DNA of 32,270 nucleotides from Clostridia bacterium (GTDB taxonomy: Bacteria; Bacillota; Clostridia; Christensenellales; CAG-138). Positions 22,920-30,201 of this stretch are shown here, one piece after another. Positions within the stretch are counted from its first letter, which is position 1; the number at the start of each line of letters is the position of its first letter. Location: contig JAUNBP010000015.1 in the NCBI GenBank assembly GCA_030526995.1, positions 1 to 32,270 of the forward strand, in the 5' to 3' direction. The notes beneath the pieces are model-generated. The model was not told where the DNA came from, searched no databases, and was given only the letters and a program-made list of their open reading frames with translations. Made by a program: the position numbers and the translations under genes.

Positions 22920-24374
22920 TCAGTATTTTTTCCTTCTCATTCTCGAAATTATGATAAAGTAAACCACGCATATTATGACAAGCAATCCCGCAGCAAGCAG
23001 GATAACCGTTTGAATCTTTAATCCGCCTTCTTCCTCTACTATCGGCTCGGATACGATGAGGGTTTTTTGATCGCTCGCGGCTTCTTCGTCCGAAACAAAC
23101 AATTCGGCTGCAATCATCTCCCTCTCCTGAAAATATATCGTTGCGGTCGCAAAATAATCTCCAAGCGGGATAACGTCCATGCTTGCCACCGTCGTGTCAT
23201 CGATTACGGCTTCAAACGTGGAATATCGGTTTGAGGAATACAGCTCCGTCAATAGCGTGTACATGGAAATATCAACCGTTATCAGCATATTCTCGTCCCC
23301 TGTTGTGACCGAAATAACAGGATATGGACAATGCACAGAGTGGGTTGCGAGGCTGCCCGAACAATGCGAGCACTGCGTGCCTTCCAGCATGACGCTTATC
23401 ATGGCAGAGCAATTCAGTATGCAAAAATTAGATTCAACATAGGTGACCATCTCATTCAAGCGCAGCTCCGCTCCCTCGCTGTCGGATGCGGCGACTATGA
23501 ACAGTCGTCCTTCAAGCGGATCCCCCGGCTTGCGCCATTCGGTTGCATAGGACAGTGCCATGGTTGACAATCCGTTGATTTGGCAGAATGCATAGCCTCC
23601 AACGTCTCGATTATATGCGGCGGATGCGCTGCTCCTCGGATCGGAGGCGCTCATCTCACCGCTAAGTCCGCTGCGGGTGAGGCAGCCCAATAGATACTCC
23701 GCATCGGAGATGTATGCGCCGCTCTCGTGCACATACAGGGCGTACATAAGGCGAACGGTGTCCTCTGCGCTTGTCCGCTGGTCGTTCTCCCTCTCTCCCA
23801 GCGCATTGGTGTACACGGTCTGCACCATGCCGAGCCTCTGTGCTTCCTCGTTCATCATCTCGACTGCTGCATTTAGTTTGTTTTCAAGTGAGTCAGCCTG
23901 TTCGCACCTGCCGCTTGCTTCAGCCGTTTGCTCTAACAGCAACGCCGCAGCATCCTGCGCTCCGTACAAAAGCATGGCTGCAATTAAATCGAGAACCCGA
24001 TAGGACCTGTTCGGTTCAAGACCAATCGATTGAGTGTAGGGTTGCGCTGCAACTTCCTCGCTGCAGGTTATGTCGGTCTCCGTATCGAGATAATTTAGCG
24101 CCAGCTTTACCGCCATCATATGCGCCATGCTGCCATCGCAATAAAACCTATAGTCGCTGTTCTTCTCAAACAGTACGTCACAGCTCTCGGGATTGAATAT
24201 TGCAACAGCGTTCATGGACTCGGCAACGCTCTCTGCAAATGTAAAATCGCTGTGGCAAAACGCTTTGCGCAGTTCAAACGGCAGCACGTCTTGAGAGGCT
24301 TCATTTGCCGATGAAAGGGAAAAGGACAATATGATGCAAAGCGCAAGCACCAATGCGGATAATTTCTTTACCAT
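22920..24374 (-). CDS. D,D-carboxypeptidase-like (S11) protein with lost catalytic motifs
   Basis: The 484-residue protein keeps the S11 architecture: a signal peptide (about 1-23), a transpeptidase-like domain, a C-terminal domain, a membrane helix and a basic end (RMRRKKY). Against the DacF protein at 112-1662 the motifs have decayed: SxxK is SMAH (Ser82, Lys replaced by His85), SGN is replaced by GAQ in LLYGAQDAAALL, and KTG is replaced by QINGLS. The EEAQRLGM and TxxT landmarks are still there. It also has a Cys cluster (CSHCSGS...HSVHCPYP) not found in DacF. It probably no longer acts as a carboxypeptidase. As first gene of the CpsC/D/B operon it may sense or bind the cell wall. GGAGG sits 6 bases ahead of the ATG. 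Confidence 0.88.
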   Translation of the reverse strand: MVKKLSALVLALCIILSFSLSSANEASQDVLPFELRKAFCHSDFTFAESVAESMNAVAIFNPESCDVLFEKNSDYRFYCDGSMAHMMAVKLALNYLDTETDITCSEEVAAQPYTQSIGLEPNRSYRVLDLIAAMLLYGAQDAAALLLEQTAEASGRCEQADSLENKLNAAVEMMNEEAQRLGMVQTVYTNALGERENDQRTSAEDTVRLMYALYVHESGAYISDAEYLLGCLTRSGLSGEMSASDPRSSASAAYNRDVGGYAFCQINGLSTMALSYATEWRKPGDPLEGRLFIVAASDSEGAELRLNEMVTYVESNFCILNCSAMISVMLEGTQCSHCSGSLATHSVHCPYPVISVTTGDENMLITVDISMYTLLTELYSSNRYSTFEAVIDDTTVASMDVIPLGDYFATATIYFQEREMIAAELFVSDEEAASDQKTLIVSEPIVEEEGGLKIQTVILLAAGLLVIICVVYFIIISRMRRKKY

Positions 24375-24405
24375 TGCCGTCCTCCAATTCATCATTAACT
24401 CATAA

Positions 24406-24434
24406 ATTATACCTTGTGAATCTTGTAATGTCAA
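24406..24434 (-). promoter_or_regulatory. Consensus sigma-A promoter of the kinase operon
   Basis: On the minus strand TTGACA (24434-24429), exactly 17 bp, TATAAT (24411-24406). All twelve bases are consensus. It is the best promoter in the window and drives the S11-like, cpsC, cpsD and cpsB genes. Confidence 0.9.
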
Positions 24435-24474
24435 TCCTCTTATGTTATGAAGTCGCTTTGAATAAATTCAGAAC

Positions 24475-24499
24475 AACTTGAGTAACTTGAGTAACTTGC
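24475..24499. repeat. Tandem 9-bp microrepeat
   Basis: AACTTGAGT repeats at 24475 and 24484 and ends with AACTTGC at 24493 (about 2.7 copies). It lies between the icd terminator and the kinase-operon promoter. Confidence 0.6.
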
Positions 24500-24518
24500 A
24501 AAGCAAATTGGAATATAC

Positions 24519-24546
24519 GCAAAAACGCGGGCGAGCCGCGTTTTGC
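24519..24546 (-). terminator. Terminator after icd
   Basis: Strong hairpin GCAAAACGCGG / CCGCGTTTTTGC around a 5-base loop on the minus strand, starting about 20 bases after the icd stop. The U-rich stretch is inside the 3' arm. Confidence 0.75.
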
Positions 24547-24567
24547 TTTTGAAGTTTGTTTGGTTTT

Positions 24568-25764
24568 TTACAGTCTTGAGGCTATCTCTGTGATGAACTC
24601 TTGGGAGGTTACCTGCTTTGCGGGGATGTTGCGCTCCCAGAGACCTATTAGGTCCTTGGTCATGATTCCGCTTTCGATGGTGTCTATCGTTGCCTTTTCG
24701 AGCCTATCTGCAAAGCTCATGAGTTCAGGCAGTTCGTCCTTTTCTCCCCGCTTTCTCAATGCACCGCTCCATGCAAAAATCGTTGCTACGGGGTTGGTGG
24801 AGGTCTGTTCGCCTTCGAGGTACTTGTAATAATGCTTTGTAACGGTGCCGTGTGCCGCCTCATACTCAAAGTTGCCGTCGGGCGAAACCAAGACGCTTGT
24901 CATCATTGCAAGCGAGCCGAACGCAGTGGAAACCATATCGCTCATAACGTCGCCGTCGTAGTTCTTGCAAGCCCAGATGTAGCCGCCCTCACTCCTTATA
25001 ACCCTTGCCACCGCATCATCTATCAGGGTATAGAAGTAGGTCATGCCGTTCTTTTCGAACTCCGCCTTGTATTCTTGGAAGATTTCCTCAAAGATATCCT
25101 TAAAGGTGTGGTCGTACTTTTTGGAAATGGTATCCTTGGTTGAGAACCACAGATCCTGCTTGGTAGCTATCGCATAGCGGAAGCAGGCATGGGCAAACGA
25201 GCGAATCGAGGTGTCCTTGTTGTGCTGGGCAAGCAGTACGCCGGGGCACTCAAAGTTATACACGGTTTCGCTCTCAACCGTACCGTCCTCACCCTCGAAG
25301 GTCAGAGTCGCCTTGCCCTTTTGGGTTGCCCTCATCTCAACATCGCGGTACACGTCGCCATAGGCGTGACGGGCGATTGTAATGGGCTTTTTCCAGTTCT
25401 TGACAACGGGATTGATGCCGTTGATGAGAATAGGCGCACGGAAAACGGTGCCGTCCAAGATTGCACGGATAGTTCCGTTCGGGCTCTTGTACATGCGCTT
25501 TAGGGAATATTCCTCGACCCGCTGTGCATTCGGCGTTATGGTTGCGCATTTGACGCCCACGCCGTACTTTTTGATGGCGTTGGCAGCATCCGTTGTTATC
25601 TTATCGTCGGTCTTGTCGCGCTCTTTCAAGCCGAGGTCATAATACTCGGTTTTAAGTTCGACGTGGGGCAGAATCAACTCATCCTTTATCATCTGCCACA
25701 GAATCCTTGTCATCTCGTCGCCGTCCATCTCAACGATGGGATTTATCATCTTAATCTTGCTCAT
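24568..25764 (-). CDS. icd: Isocitrate dehydrogenase (NADP-dependent, eukaryote-like subfamily)
   Basis: The 398-residue enzyme oxidises isocitrate to 2-oxoglutarate and CO2, making NADPH. The protein starts MSKIKMINPIVEMDGDEMTRILW, which is the eukaryote-like type II pattern rather than the E. coli type. Further marks are ITPNAQRVEEYSLKRMYKSPNGTIRAILDGTVFR at the substrate site and ACKNYDGDVMSDMVSTAFGSLAMM. The ATG overlaps the aconitase stop by 4 bp (ATGA). Length is normal. It is the last gene before the terminator. Confidence 0.96.
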   Translation of the reverse strand: MSKIKMINPIVEMDGDEMTRILWQMIKDELILPHVELKTEYYDLGLKERDKTDDKITTDAANAIKKYGVGVKCATITPNAQRVEEYSLKRMYKSPNGTIRAILDGTVFRAPILINGINPVVKNWKKPITIARHAYGDVYRDVEMRATQKGKATLTFEGEDGTVESETVYNFECPGVLLAQHNKDTSIRSFAHACFRYAIATKQDLWFSTKDTISKKYDHTFKDIFEEIFQEYKAEFEKNGMTYFYTLIDDAVARVIRSEGGYIWACKNYDGDVMSDMVSTAFGSLAMMTSVLVSPDGNFEYEAAHGTVTKHYYKYLEGEQTSTNPVATIFAWSGALRKRGEKDELPELMSFADRLEKATIDTIESGIMTKDLIGLWERNIPAKQVTSQEFITEIASRL

Positions 25765-27995
25765 TGTTTCTTCTCCCTTGCATAATAGTTCATCAAACAG
25801 CCGTCCAAAAGTATTTGACGGTCGGTTTCGGAAAGGTTTTTAAGCCACAGGGTAATCTCATGGGTGCCGTCATTGCCGATAACGACGGCGGGAATCTCCT
25901 CCCTGCCCTCCTTGAGTGCGGTGCGGATGCCGCCGACATATACGTAGTCGCCGTTCTCGTAGGGGAAGGGTGTGCCTTCGTCAATCGTAAAGGGCAGAAT
26001 GCCCCAGTTTATGCAGTTGCTGCGGTAGCGCTTGGTGCAGTATTCATAGCAGATGTTGGCAAAGCTGCCCAAGACCTTTTGACAGGACGCCGCCTGCTCC
26101 CTTGCGGAGCCGTCGCCGGGACGTTTTGCAAACAGCACGGGGGCGATTATCGTATCCTCCACCTTGCCGCCGTTGCTCTCAATGAGCTCACGCTCGGCAT
26201 CGGGGCAAGCCCCCGCTATGCGTGCGGCGTCGAGAGCCATTACAGCCTTGGAGTCCTTGACATAGCTCGGAACCCTGCGTGAAAGCGCAAACTCCGAAAG
26301 CCTGAGCGGGTTGGAACGGTAGGATGAGGTTTCGCCCGAGGGAATAAGCTCATCGGTCGTCGTGACCTCGTCGTTTATGACTGCAGTCAGCTTCAAAAGC
26401 AGGTTTTCGGAAAGCTGCGGCATTTTCGGCCAGTCGGTGATGTTGGGTCCGAGCCTCAACTCCTCCTCGGGTCTTTCCTTTGCAAAGCCCTGATAAACCC
26501 TCTTTTCATAGCAGGTGGGATCGTAATTGTAGGGGCGGTTTTCTACCTCGTACTCTATATCGGTTGCTGCCGTGATTATTCCGCCGTTTTTCGCAGTTGC
26601 TGCAATCGATCTTGCATCCATCAACGCCACGAAGGAAATCTGTCCCTCCTTGGGCTTGCTGCCCTCACGGTTGGGGAAGTTTCTCGTGGTATGCCTTATC
26701 GACAGGCCGTTGTTCGCCGGAACGTCGCCTGCGCCGAAGCAGGGGCCGCAGAACGCCGGCTTTACGATTGCGCCTGCATCCATGAGCTCAGCCATCGTGC
26801 CGTTCTTGGCAAGCGCAAGACCCACCGGCTGGCTGCCCGGATAGACCGAGAGGTTGAAGTAATCGTTACCTATCGTGCCGCCCGCAAGGATGCTTGCAGC
26901 CTCAACGAGATTCTCGTACAAGCCGCCTGCGCAGCCTGCAATAACGCCCTGATCCGCCAAAACGCCCTTTTCCGTCACCTTATCGGTGAGCTTGACGTCG
27001 CACTTGGAATAGGTCTTTTTGGCTTCCTCTTCGAGCTTTTTCAAAATCTCCTCGGCGTTCTCGTTGAACTCATGTATCGTGTATGCGTTTGAGGGATGGA
27101 AAGGCAGGGCTATCATGCACTCTATTTCATCGAGCTTCAATTCTATCATAGAATCGTAGTAGGCTCCGTCCTCCGCCTGCATAGTTTCAAAGGCGAAGGG
27201 TCTGCCGTGGACATTGTAATATTCCTCAACGACCTCATCGGTCTCCCAGATGGAGGAGAGGCAGGAGGTTTCGGTGGTCATAACGTCGATGCCGTTTCTA
27301 AAATCGATGGAAAGGTTTTTAATCCCCTCGCCCACGAACTCCAAAACCTTGTTCTTGACAAAGCCCTCCTTGAACACCTCTTTAACCAAGGCAAGCGCAA
27401 CATCGTGCGGGCCCACGCCCTTTTTCGGAGAACCGGTGACGTGCACGAGCACGACCTCGGGTGCGTCCAAATCGTAGGTGTTCTCCAAAAGCTGCTTGAC
27501 AAGCTCGGCGCCGCCTTCGCCAAAGCCCATGGTTCCCAATGCGCCGTAACGGGTGTGGCTGTCGGATCCGAGTATCATGTTTCCGCAGGTTGCAAGCGCC
27601 TCACGTGCATACATGTGTATGACCGAAAGGTTTGGCGGAACGTAGATGCCGCCGTACTTCTTTGCCGCAGAAAGTCCGAAAACGTGGTCATCCTCGTTTA
27701 TGGTGCCACCTACTGCGCAGAGGCTGTTGTGACAGTTGGTCATCGCATAAGGAATCGGAAACTCGGTCATTCCGCTTGCACGTGCCGTTTGGATTATGCC
27801 GACGTAGGTTATGTCGTGCGATACCAACGCATCGAAGCGGAGATGCATCTTCTTGTCGCCCTCACCTTCATCATGCGCACGGAGGATGCGGTAAGCTATC
27901 GTTCTCTCCCTTGCCAAGTCGGGGCTCTGCATCCCCTTTGCGTCCGTGACGGGCTTCCCGTTTTTGAGATAAACGCCGTGTTCGGTTCGTTTCAT
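25761..27995 (-). CDS. acn: Aconitate hydratase
   Basis: The 744-residue [4Fe-4S] enzyme converts citrate to isocitrate. The cluster cysteines are Cys355 (VIAGCAGG), Cys416 and Cys419 (FCGPCFGAGD). Other marks are GSDSHTRYGALGTMGFGEGG (143-161, in two parts) and the swivelling C-terminal domain. The sequence is of the shorter, bacterial/mitochondrial-like hydratase class, not the ~890-residue AcnA. AAAGGAG lies ahead of the ATG and a promoter about 70 bp upstream. The coupled acn-icd pair makes 2-oxoglutarate; no citrate synthase is in view. Confidence 0.95.
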   Translation of the reverse strand: MKRTEHGVYLKNGKPVTDAKGMQSPDLARERTIAYRILRAHDEGEGDKKMHLRFDALVSHDITYVGIIQTARASGMTEFPIPYAMTNCHNSLCAVGGTINEDDHVFGLSAAKKYGGIYVPPNLSVIHMYAREALATCGNMILGSDSHTRYGALGTMGFGEGGAELVKQLLENTYDLDAPEVVLVHVTGSPKKGVGPHDVALALVKEVFKEGFVKNKVLEFVGEGIKNLSIDFRNGIDVMTTETSCLSSIWETDEVVEEYYNVHGRPFAFETMQAEDGAYYDSMIELKLDEIECMIALPFHPSNAYTIHEFNENAEEILKKLEEEAKKTYSKCDVKLTDKVTEKGVLADQGVIAGCAGGLYENLVEAASILAGGTIGNDYFNLSVYPGSQPVGLALAKNGTMAELMDAGAIVKPAFCGPCFGAGDVPANNGLSIRHTTRNFPNREGSKPKEGQISFVALMDARSIAATAKNGGIITAATDIEYEVENRPYNYDPTCYEKRVYQGFAKERPEEELRLGPNITDWPKMPQLSENLLLKLTAVINDEVTTTDELIPSGETSSYRSNPLRLSEFALSRRVPSYVKDSKAVMALDAARIAGACPDAERELIESNGGKVEDTIIAPVLFAKRPGDGSAREQAASCQKVLGSFANICYEYCTKRYRSNCINWGILPFTIDEGTPFPYENGDYVYVGGIRTALKEGREEIPAVVIGNDGTHEITLWLKNLSETDRQILLDGCLMNYYAREKKQ

Positions 27996-28060
27996 TTGAA
28001 TGCTCCTTTAATCTTTCTATAATCTTTCTTTATTGTGAAAAATTGCAGATTCACGGTTTG

Positions 28061-28089
28061 AGTATAGCTAATCCCCTACCCTTTTGCAA
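28061..28089 (-). promoter_or_regulatory. Sigma-A-type promoter of acn-icd
   Basis: On the minus strand TTGCAA (28089-28084), 17 bp, TATACT (28066-28061). The leader of about 58 nt carries a direct repeat (TAATCTTTCT at 28009-28018 and 28020-28029 on plus). Confidence 0.65.
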
Positions 28090-28143
28090 TAGCCCAAAAA
28101 AGTATATTTTTTCGACCCGCTTTGCTTTTCAAAAGCATTTGGC

Positions 28144-28172
28144 TTGACAGGAAATTAAGCTCACGCTATCAT
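28144..28172 (+). promoter_or_regulatory. Promoter of the GNAT gene, probably leaderless
   Basis: TTGACA (28144-28149), 17 bp, TATCAT (28167-28172), then ATTTTT and the ATG at 28179. The perfect -35 and the six-base gap point to transcription starting at the ATG. Confidence 0.75.
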
Positions 28173-28178
28173 ATTTTT

Positions 28179-28646
28179 ATGGGAAAGGTTGAATTAAAAG
28201 ACTATACTCTTTTGCGTTGTGATGCGCTTTGGCGGCAGTACGTTCAAGACCCGATGATGAGCTGTGAGCCGTATTCTTATGACCCCGCTTGGGTGAAGAG
28301 CTATCATGCCCGAATCTGCTCCGATAAGAGCCGTTATGTCTTTGCCGTCTGCCTTGACAATGAAGTTATAGGGGAGGCGCAAATTAAGCGTATCGACAAC
28401 GAAAAGCGGTGCGGAACCTTGAGCCTGATACTTGCAAACGACCGCTTCAAAAACCGAGGCTTCGGAAGATGCGCCCTGCAAAAGCTCATTGGCTATGCCT
28501 TTGATACCCTGAATCTTTTGACGATTTATGCCGACTGTACCGCAAGGAACTCACGCTCCGCCCACCTTATGGAGAGCGAGGGGTTTGCCTTCGTTTGTGA
28601 GAAGGACGCCATGCGATACTACGTCTTGAAAAGGAAGCCCGAATAA
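28179..28646 (+). CDS. GNAT-family N-acetyltransferase
   Basis: The 155-residue cytoplasmic acetyltransferase shows a GNAT pattern: a central strand LSLILANDRFKNRGFGRCALQKLIGYAF containing the acetyl-CoA loop (R/Q-x-x-G-x-G/A as KNRGFGR), then LLTIYADCTARNSRSAHLMESEGF. Substrate cannot be told from sequence; it resembles ribosomal-protein or small-molecule acetyltransferases of the RimJ/RimL kind. The ATG at 28179 is used rather than one 19 codons upstream, because the -35 and -10 lie between them. It is a single-gene transcript. Confidence 0.88.
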   Translation: MGKVELKDYTLLRCDALWRQYVQDPMMSCEPYSYDPAWVKSYHARICSDKSRYVFAVCLDNEVIGEAQIKRIDNEKRCGTLSLILANDRFKNRGFGRCALQKLIGYAFDTLNLLTIYADCTARNSRSAHLMESEGFAFVCEKDAMRYYVLKRKPE

Positions 28647-28769
28647 TCTCCCCCCATTTACAGCAACTTTTAAGACTTAAATAAAACAGGTCATTTTTTG
28701 CTTTTTTCCTCAAGTTCTGCTCACAAGTTAATCACAAAAATAAACGCAGCTTGGCTTATGATAGCTACA

Positions 28770-28868
28770 GGGAGTGCGGGAGAGGTTCCCGGCCGAACAT
28801 ATAGGAGCCCCTTGTGGCAAGTACAGGCCCAACCCGCACCCGACGATTTATAAAAAAGGGGTGAAACG
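28770..28868 (+). ncRNA. Possible structured 5' leader RNA of the phosphodiester glycosidase gene
   Basis: The roughly 100 bases before the ATG form compact pairings. GTGCGGG (28774-28780) pairs with CCCGCAC (28833-28839), enclosing the hairpins GTTC/GAAC (28785-28798) and CTTG/CAAG (28811-28821). An alternative pairing puts CACCC (28837-28841) with GGGTG (28859-28863), which is the ribosome site. Likewise GGGA (28778-28781) could pair with TCCC (28787-28790). A weak -10 (TATGAT, 28757-28762) would start transcription near 28770. I cannot assign it to a known riboswitch class. Confidence 0.45.
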
Positions 28869-29819
28869 ATGAACAAAGAAGCCAAGCGCCGCAATCCAAT
28901 GCCGCTCATCTTTGCCGTACTTCTTGTCGGCTATACCGCCTTCACCCTGCTCGACGCCTTTGTGATTCCGAGCAACGTTGTTTCCGCAGAGGAAGCCTTT
29001 GGAACCGCCGTCCCCACAACTGCGCCGAGCGTGGAGGAGTCCACCGCCGAGTCCTCCGAACAAACTCCCGCCCCGACTGAAATCACCGTTACCGAAAACA
29101 GCTATGTCGGGGAGGGTATATCCATCACCATAACCACGCTGACACGGTATGATACGCAGGTCTACGTAGCAGATGTGGTTTTGGCGGATGCGTCATACCT
29201 AAAAGCGGGACTTGCCGATGGGGTTTTTGGTCGCAACGTCAGCGATACTACCTCGAATATTGCTGAGGAGAACGGCGCAGTTTTGGCAATTAACGGCGAC
29301 TATTACGGCTTTCGCACCCGAGGCTTTGTCGTGCGCAACGGCTACCTGTACCGCAGCACGGCGCAGCGGGGCTCGGACAATGAGGACTTGGTGATATACG
29401 CCGATGGGAGCATGGAAGTGGTTGACGAATCAACGGCGGATGCCACCGCTCTTTTGGAGGCCGGTGCGGTTCATATCTTTTCCTTTGGCCCCGGTCTGAT
29501 TCAGGACGGCGAGATAACCGTAACCTCCGACAGCGAGGTCGATCAGGCTAAGCAGTCCAACCCGAGGACGGCTATCGGTATAATCGAACCGCTTCACTAT
29601 GTGTTCGTCGTTTCGGACGGGCGTACCGATGAGAGTGCCGGCCTTACGCTCATTCAGCTTGCGCAGGTCATGTCGGAACTCGGCTGCCAAACCGCCTATA
29701 ATTTGGACGGCGGCGGCTCCTCTACGATGTGGTTTATGGGCGAGGTCATCAACAATCCCACCAACGGCAGGAGCGATGGGGAAAGGAGCGTAAGTGACAT
29801 TATCTACATCGGCGTATAA
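28869..29819 (+). CDS. Phosphodiester glycosidase-family (NAGPA-like) exported protein
   Basis: The 316-residue protein has an N-terminal membrane anchor or signal (about 11-32, PLIFAVLLVGYTAFTLLDAFV), a Thr/Ser/Pro/Glu-rich linker to about 75, and then the NAGPA domain. Marks are VLAINGDYYGFRTRGFVVRNG near the middle, NPRTAIGIIE and the C-terminal TAYNLDGGGSSTMW. In animals the domain uncovers mannose-6-phosphate; in Firmicutes it is linked to exopolysaccharide or wall-polymer phosphodiester metabolism. AAGGGGTG precedes the ATG. The next gene starts within its last codons. Confidence 0.88.
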   Translation: MNKEAKRRNPMPLIFAVLLVGYTAFTLLDAFVIPSNVVSAEEAFGTAVPTTAPSVEESTAESSEQTPAPTEITVTENSYVGEGISITITTLTRYDTQVYVADVVLADASYLKAGLADGVFGRNVSDTTSNIAEENGAVLAINGDYYGFRTRGFVVRNGYLYRSTAQRGSDNEDLVIYADGSMEVVDESTADATALLEAGAVHIFSFGPGLIQDGEITVTSDSEVDQAKQSNPRTAIGIIEPLHYVFVVSDGRTDESAGLTLIQLAQVMSELGCQTAYNLDGGGSSTMWFMGEVINNPTNGRSDGERSVSDIIYIGV

Positions 29820-30192
29820 AAGACGCAGGGCGAAGGCCTTGAAAATCGCAATGATATATCTCGGCGTTGCCCTGTTCTGTTTGATGTTCTATCTCGTTTA
29901 CAACACGTTTGCCCACGGGGTAAGCTCGCCCTTCATGAGCCTTCTGTTTTTGTGGCCTCTAATCTTGGGCTTTTTGCCCTACACCCTGCTCTGTATCTTC
30001 CCTGCCGTTCGTGCGCCTCGGCGCATTGGTTCCAACCTCTACCACGCAGGGCTTGCCTCGCTCATCGTCAGCAGCTGTCTGCGGGGCGTGTTTGAGATTG
30101 CGGGCACAACGTCAATCTATCAGGCCTTGCTCATGGCTGTCGGCGCCGTGCTTTGCATCTGCGGCGTTGTCGCATGGCTGTTTGAAAAATGA
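29794..30192 (+). CDS. Four-helix membrane protein of unknown function
   Basis: The 132-residue protein has a short basic start (KRRRAK) and four hydrophobic helices at about 16-36, 46-67, 84-99 and 108-129. No family is recognised. It uses a GTG at 29794 that lies 26 bp inside the end of the phosphodiester glycosidase gene, with AAAGGAG five bases ahead, so the pair is translationally coupled. It ends 9 bp short of the typA stop, and no terminator hairpin is seen in between. Confidence 0.75.
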   Translation: MTLSTSAYKRRRAKALKIAMIYLGVALFCLMFYLVYNTFAHGVSSPFMSLLFLWPLILGFLPYTLLCIFPAVRAPRRIGSNLYHAGLASLIVSSCLRGVFEIAGTTSIYQALLMAVGAVLCICGVVAWLFEK

Positions 30193-30201
30193 GCTGCCCT
30201 G

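Noticed and set aside
24375..24434. 20-codon upstream extension of the S11-like gene
   Set aside because: It begins in the -35 of a perfect promoter and would be outside the transcript; the ATG at 24374 has GGAGG.
27096..28022. 308-codon open frame on plus, opposite aconitase
   Set aside because: It is an antisense shadow of acn. The sense strand has clear aconitase motifs and the plus reading lacks a ribosome site and domain pattern.
28770..28868. Match of the leader to Mn2+ (yybP-ykoY), c-di-AMP or guanidine riboswitches
   Set aside because: A GGGAGU and a GGCCGAA stretch recall the Mn2+ class, but the second GGGGAG/GUCAACA parts are absent; no other class consensus fits.
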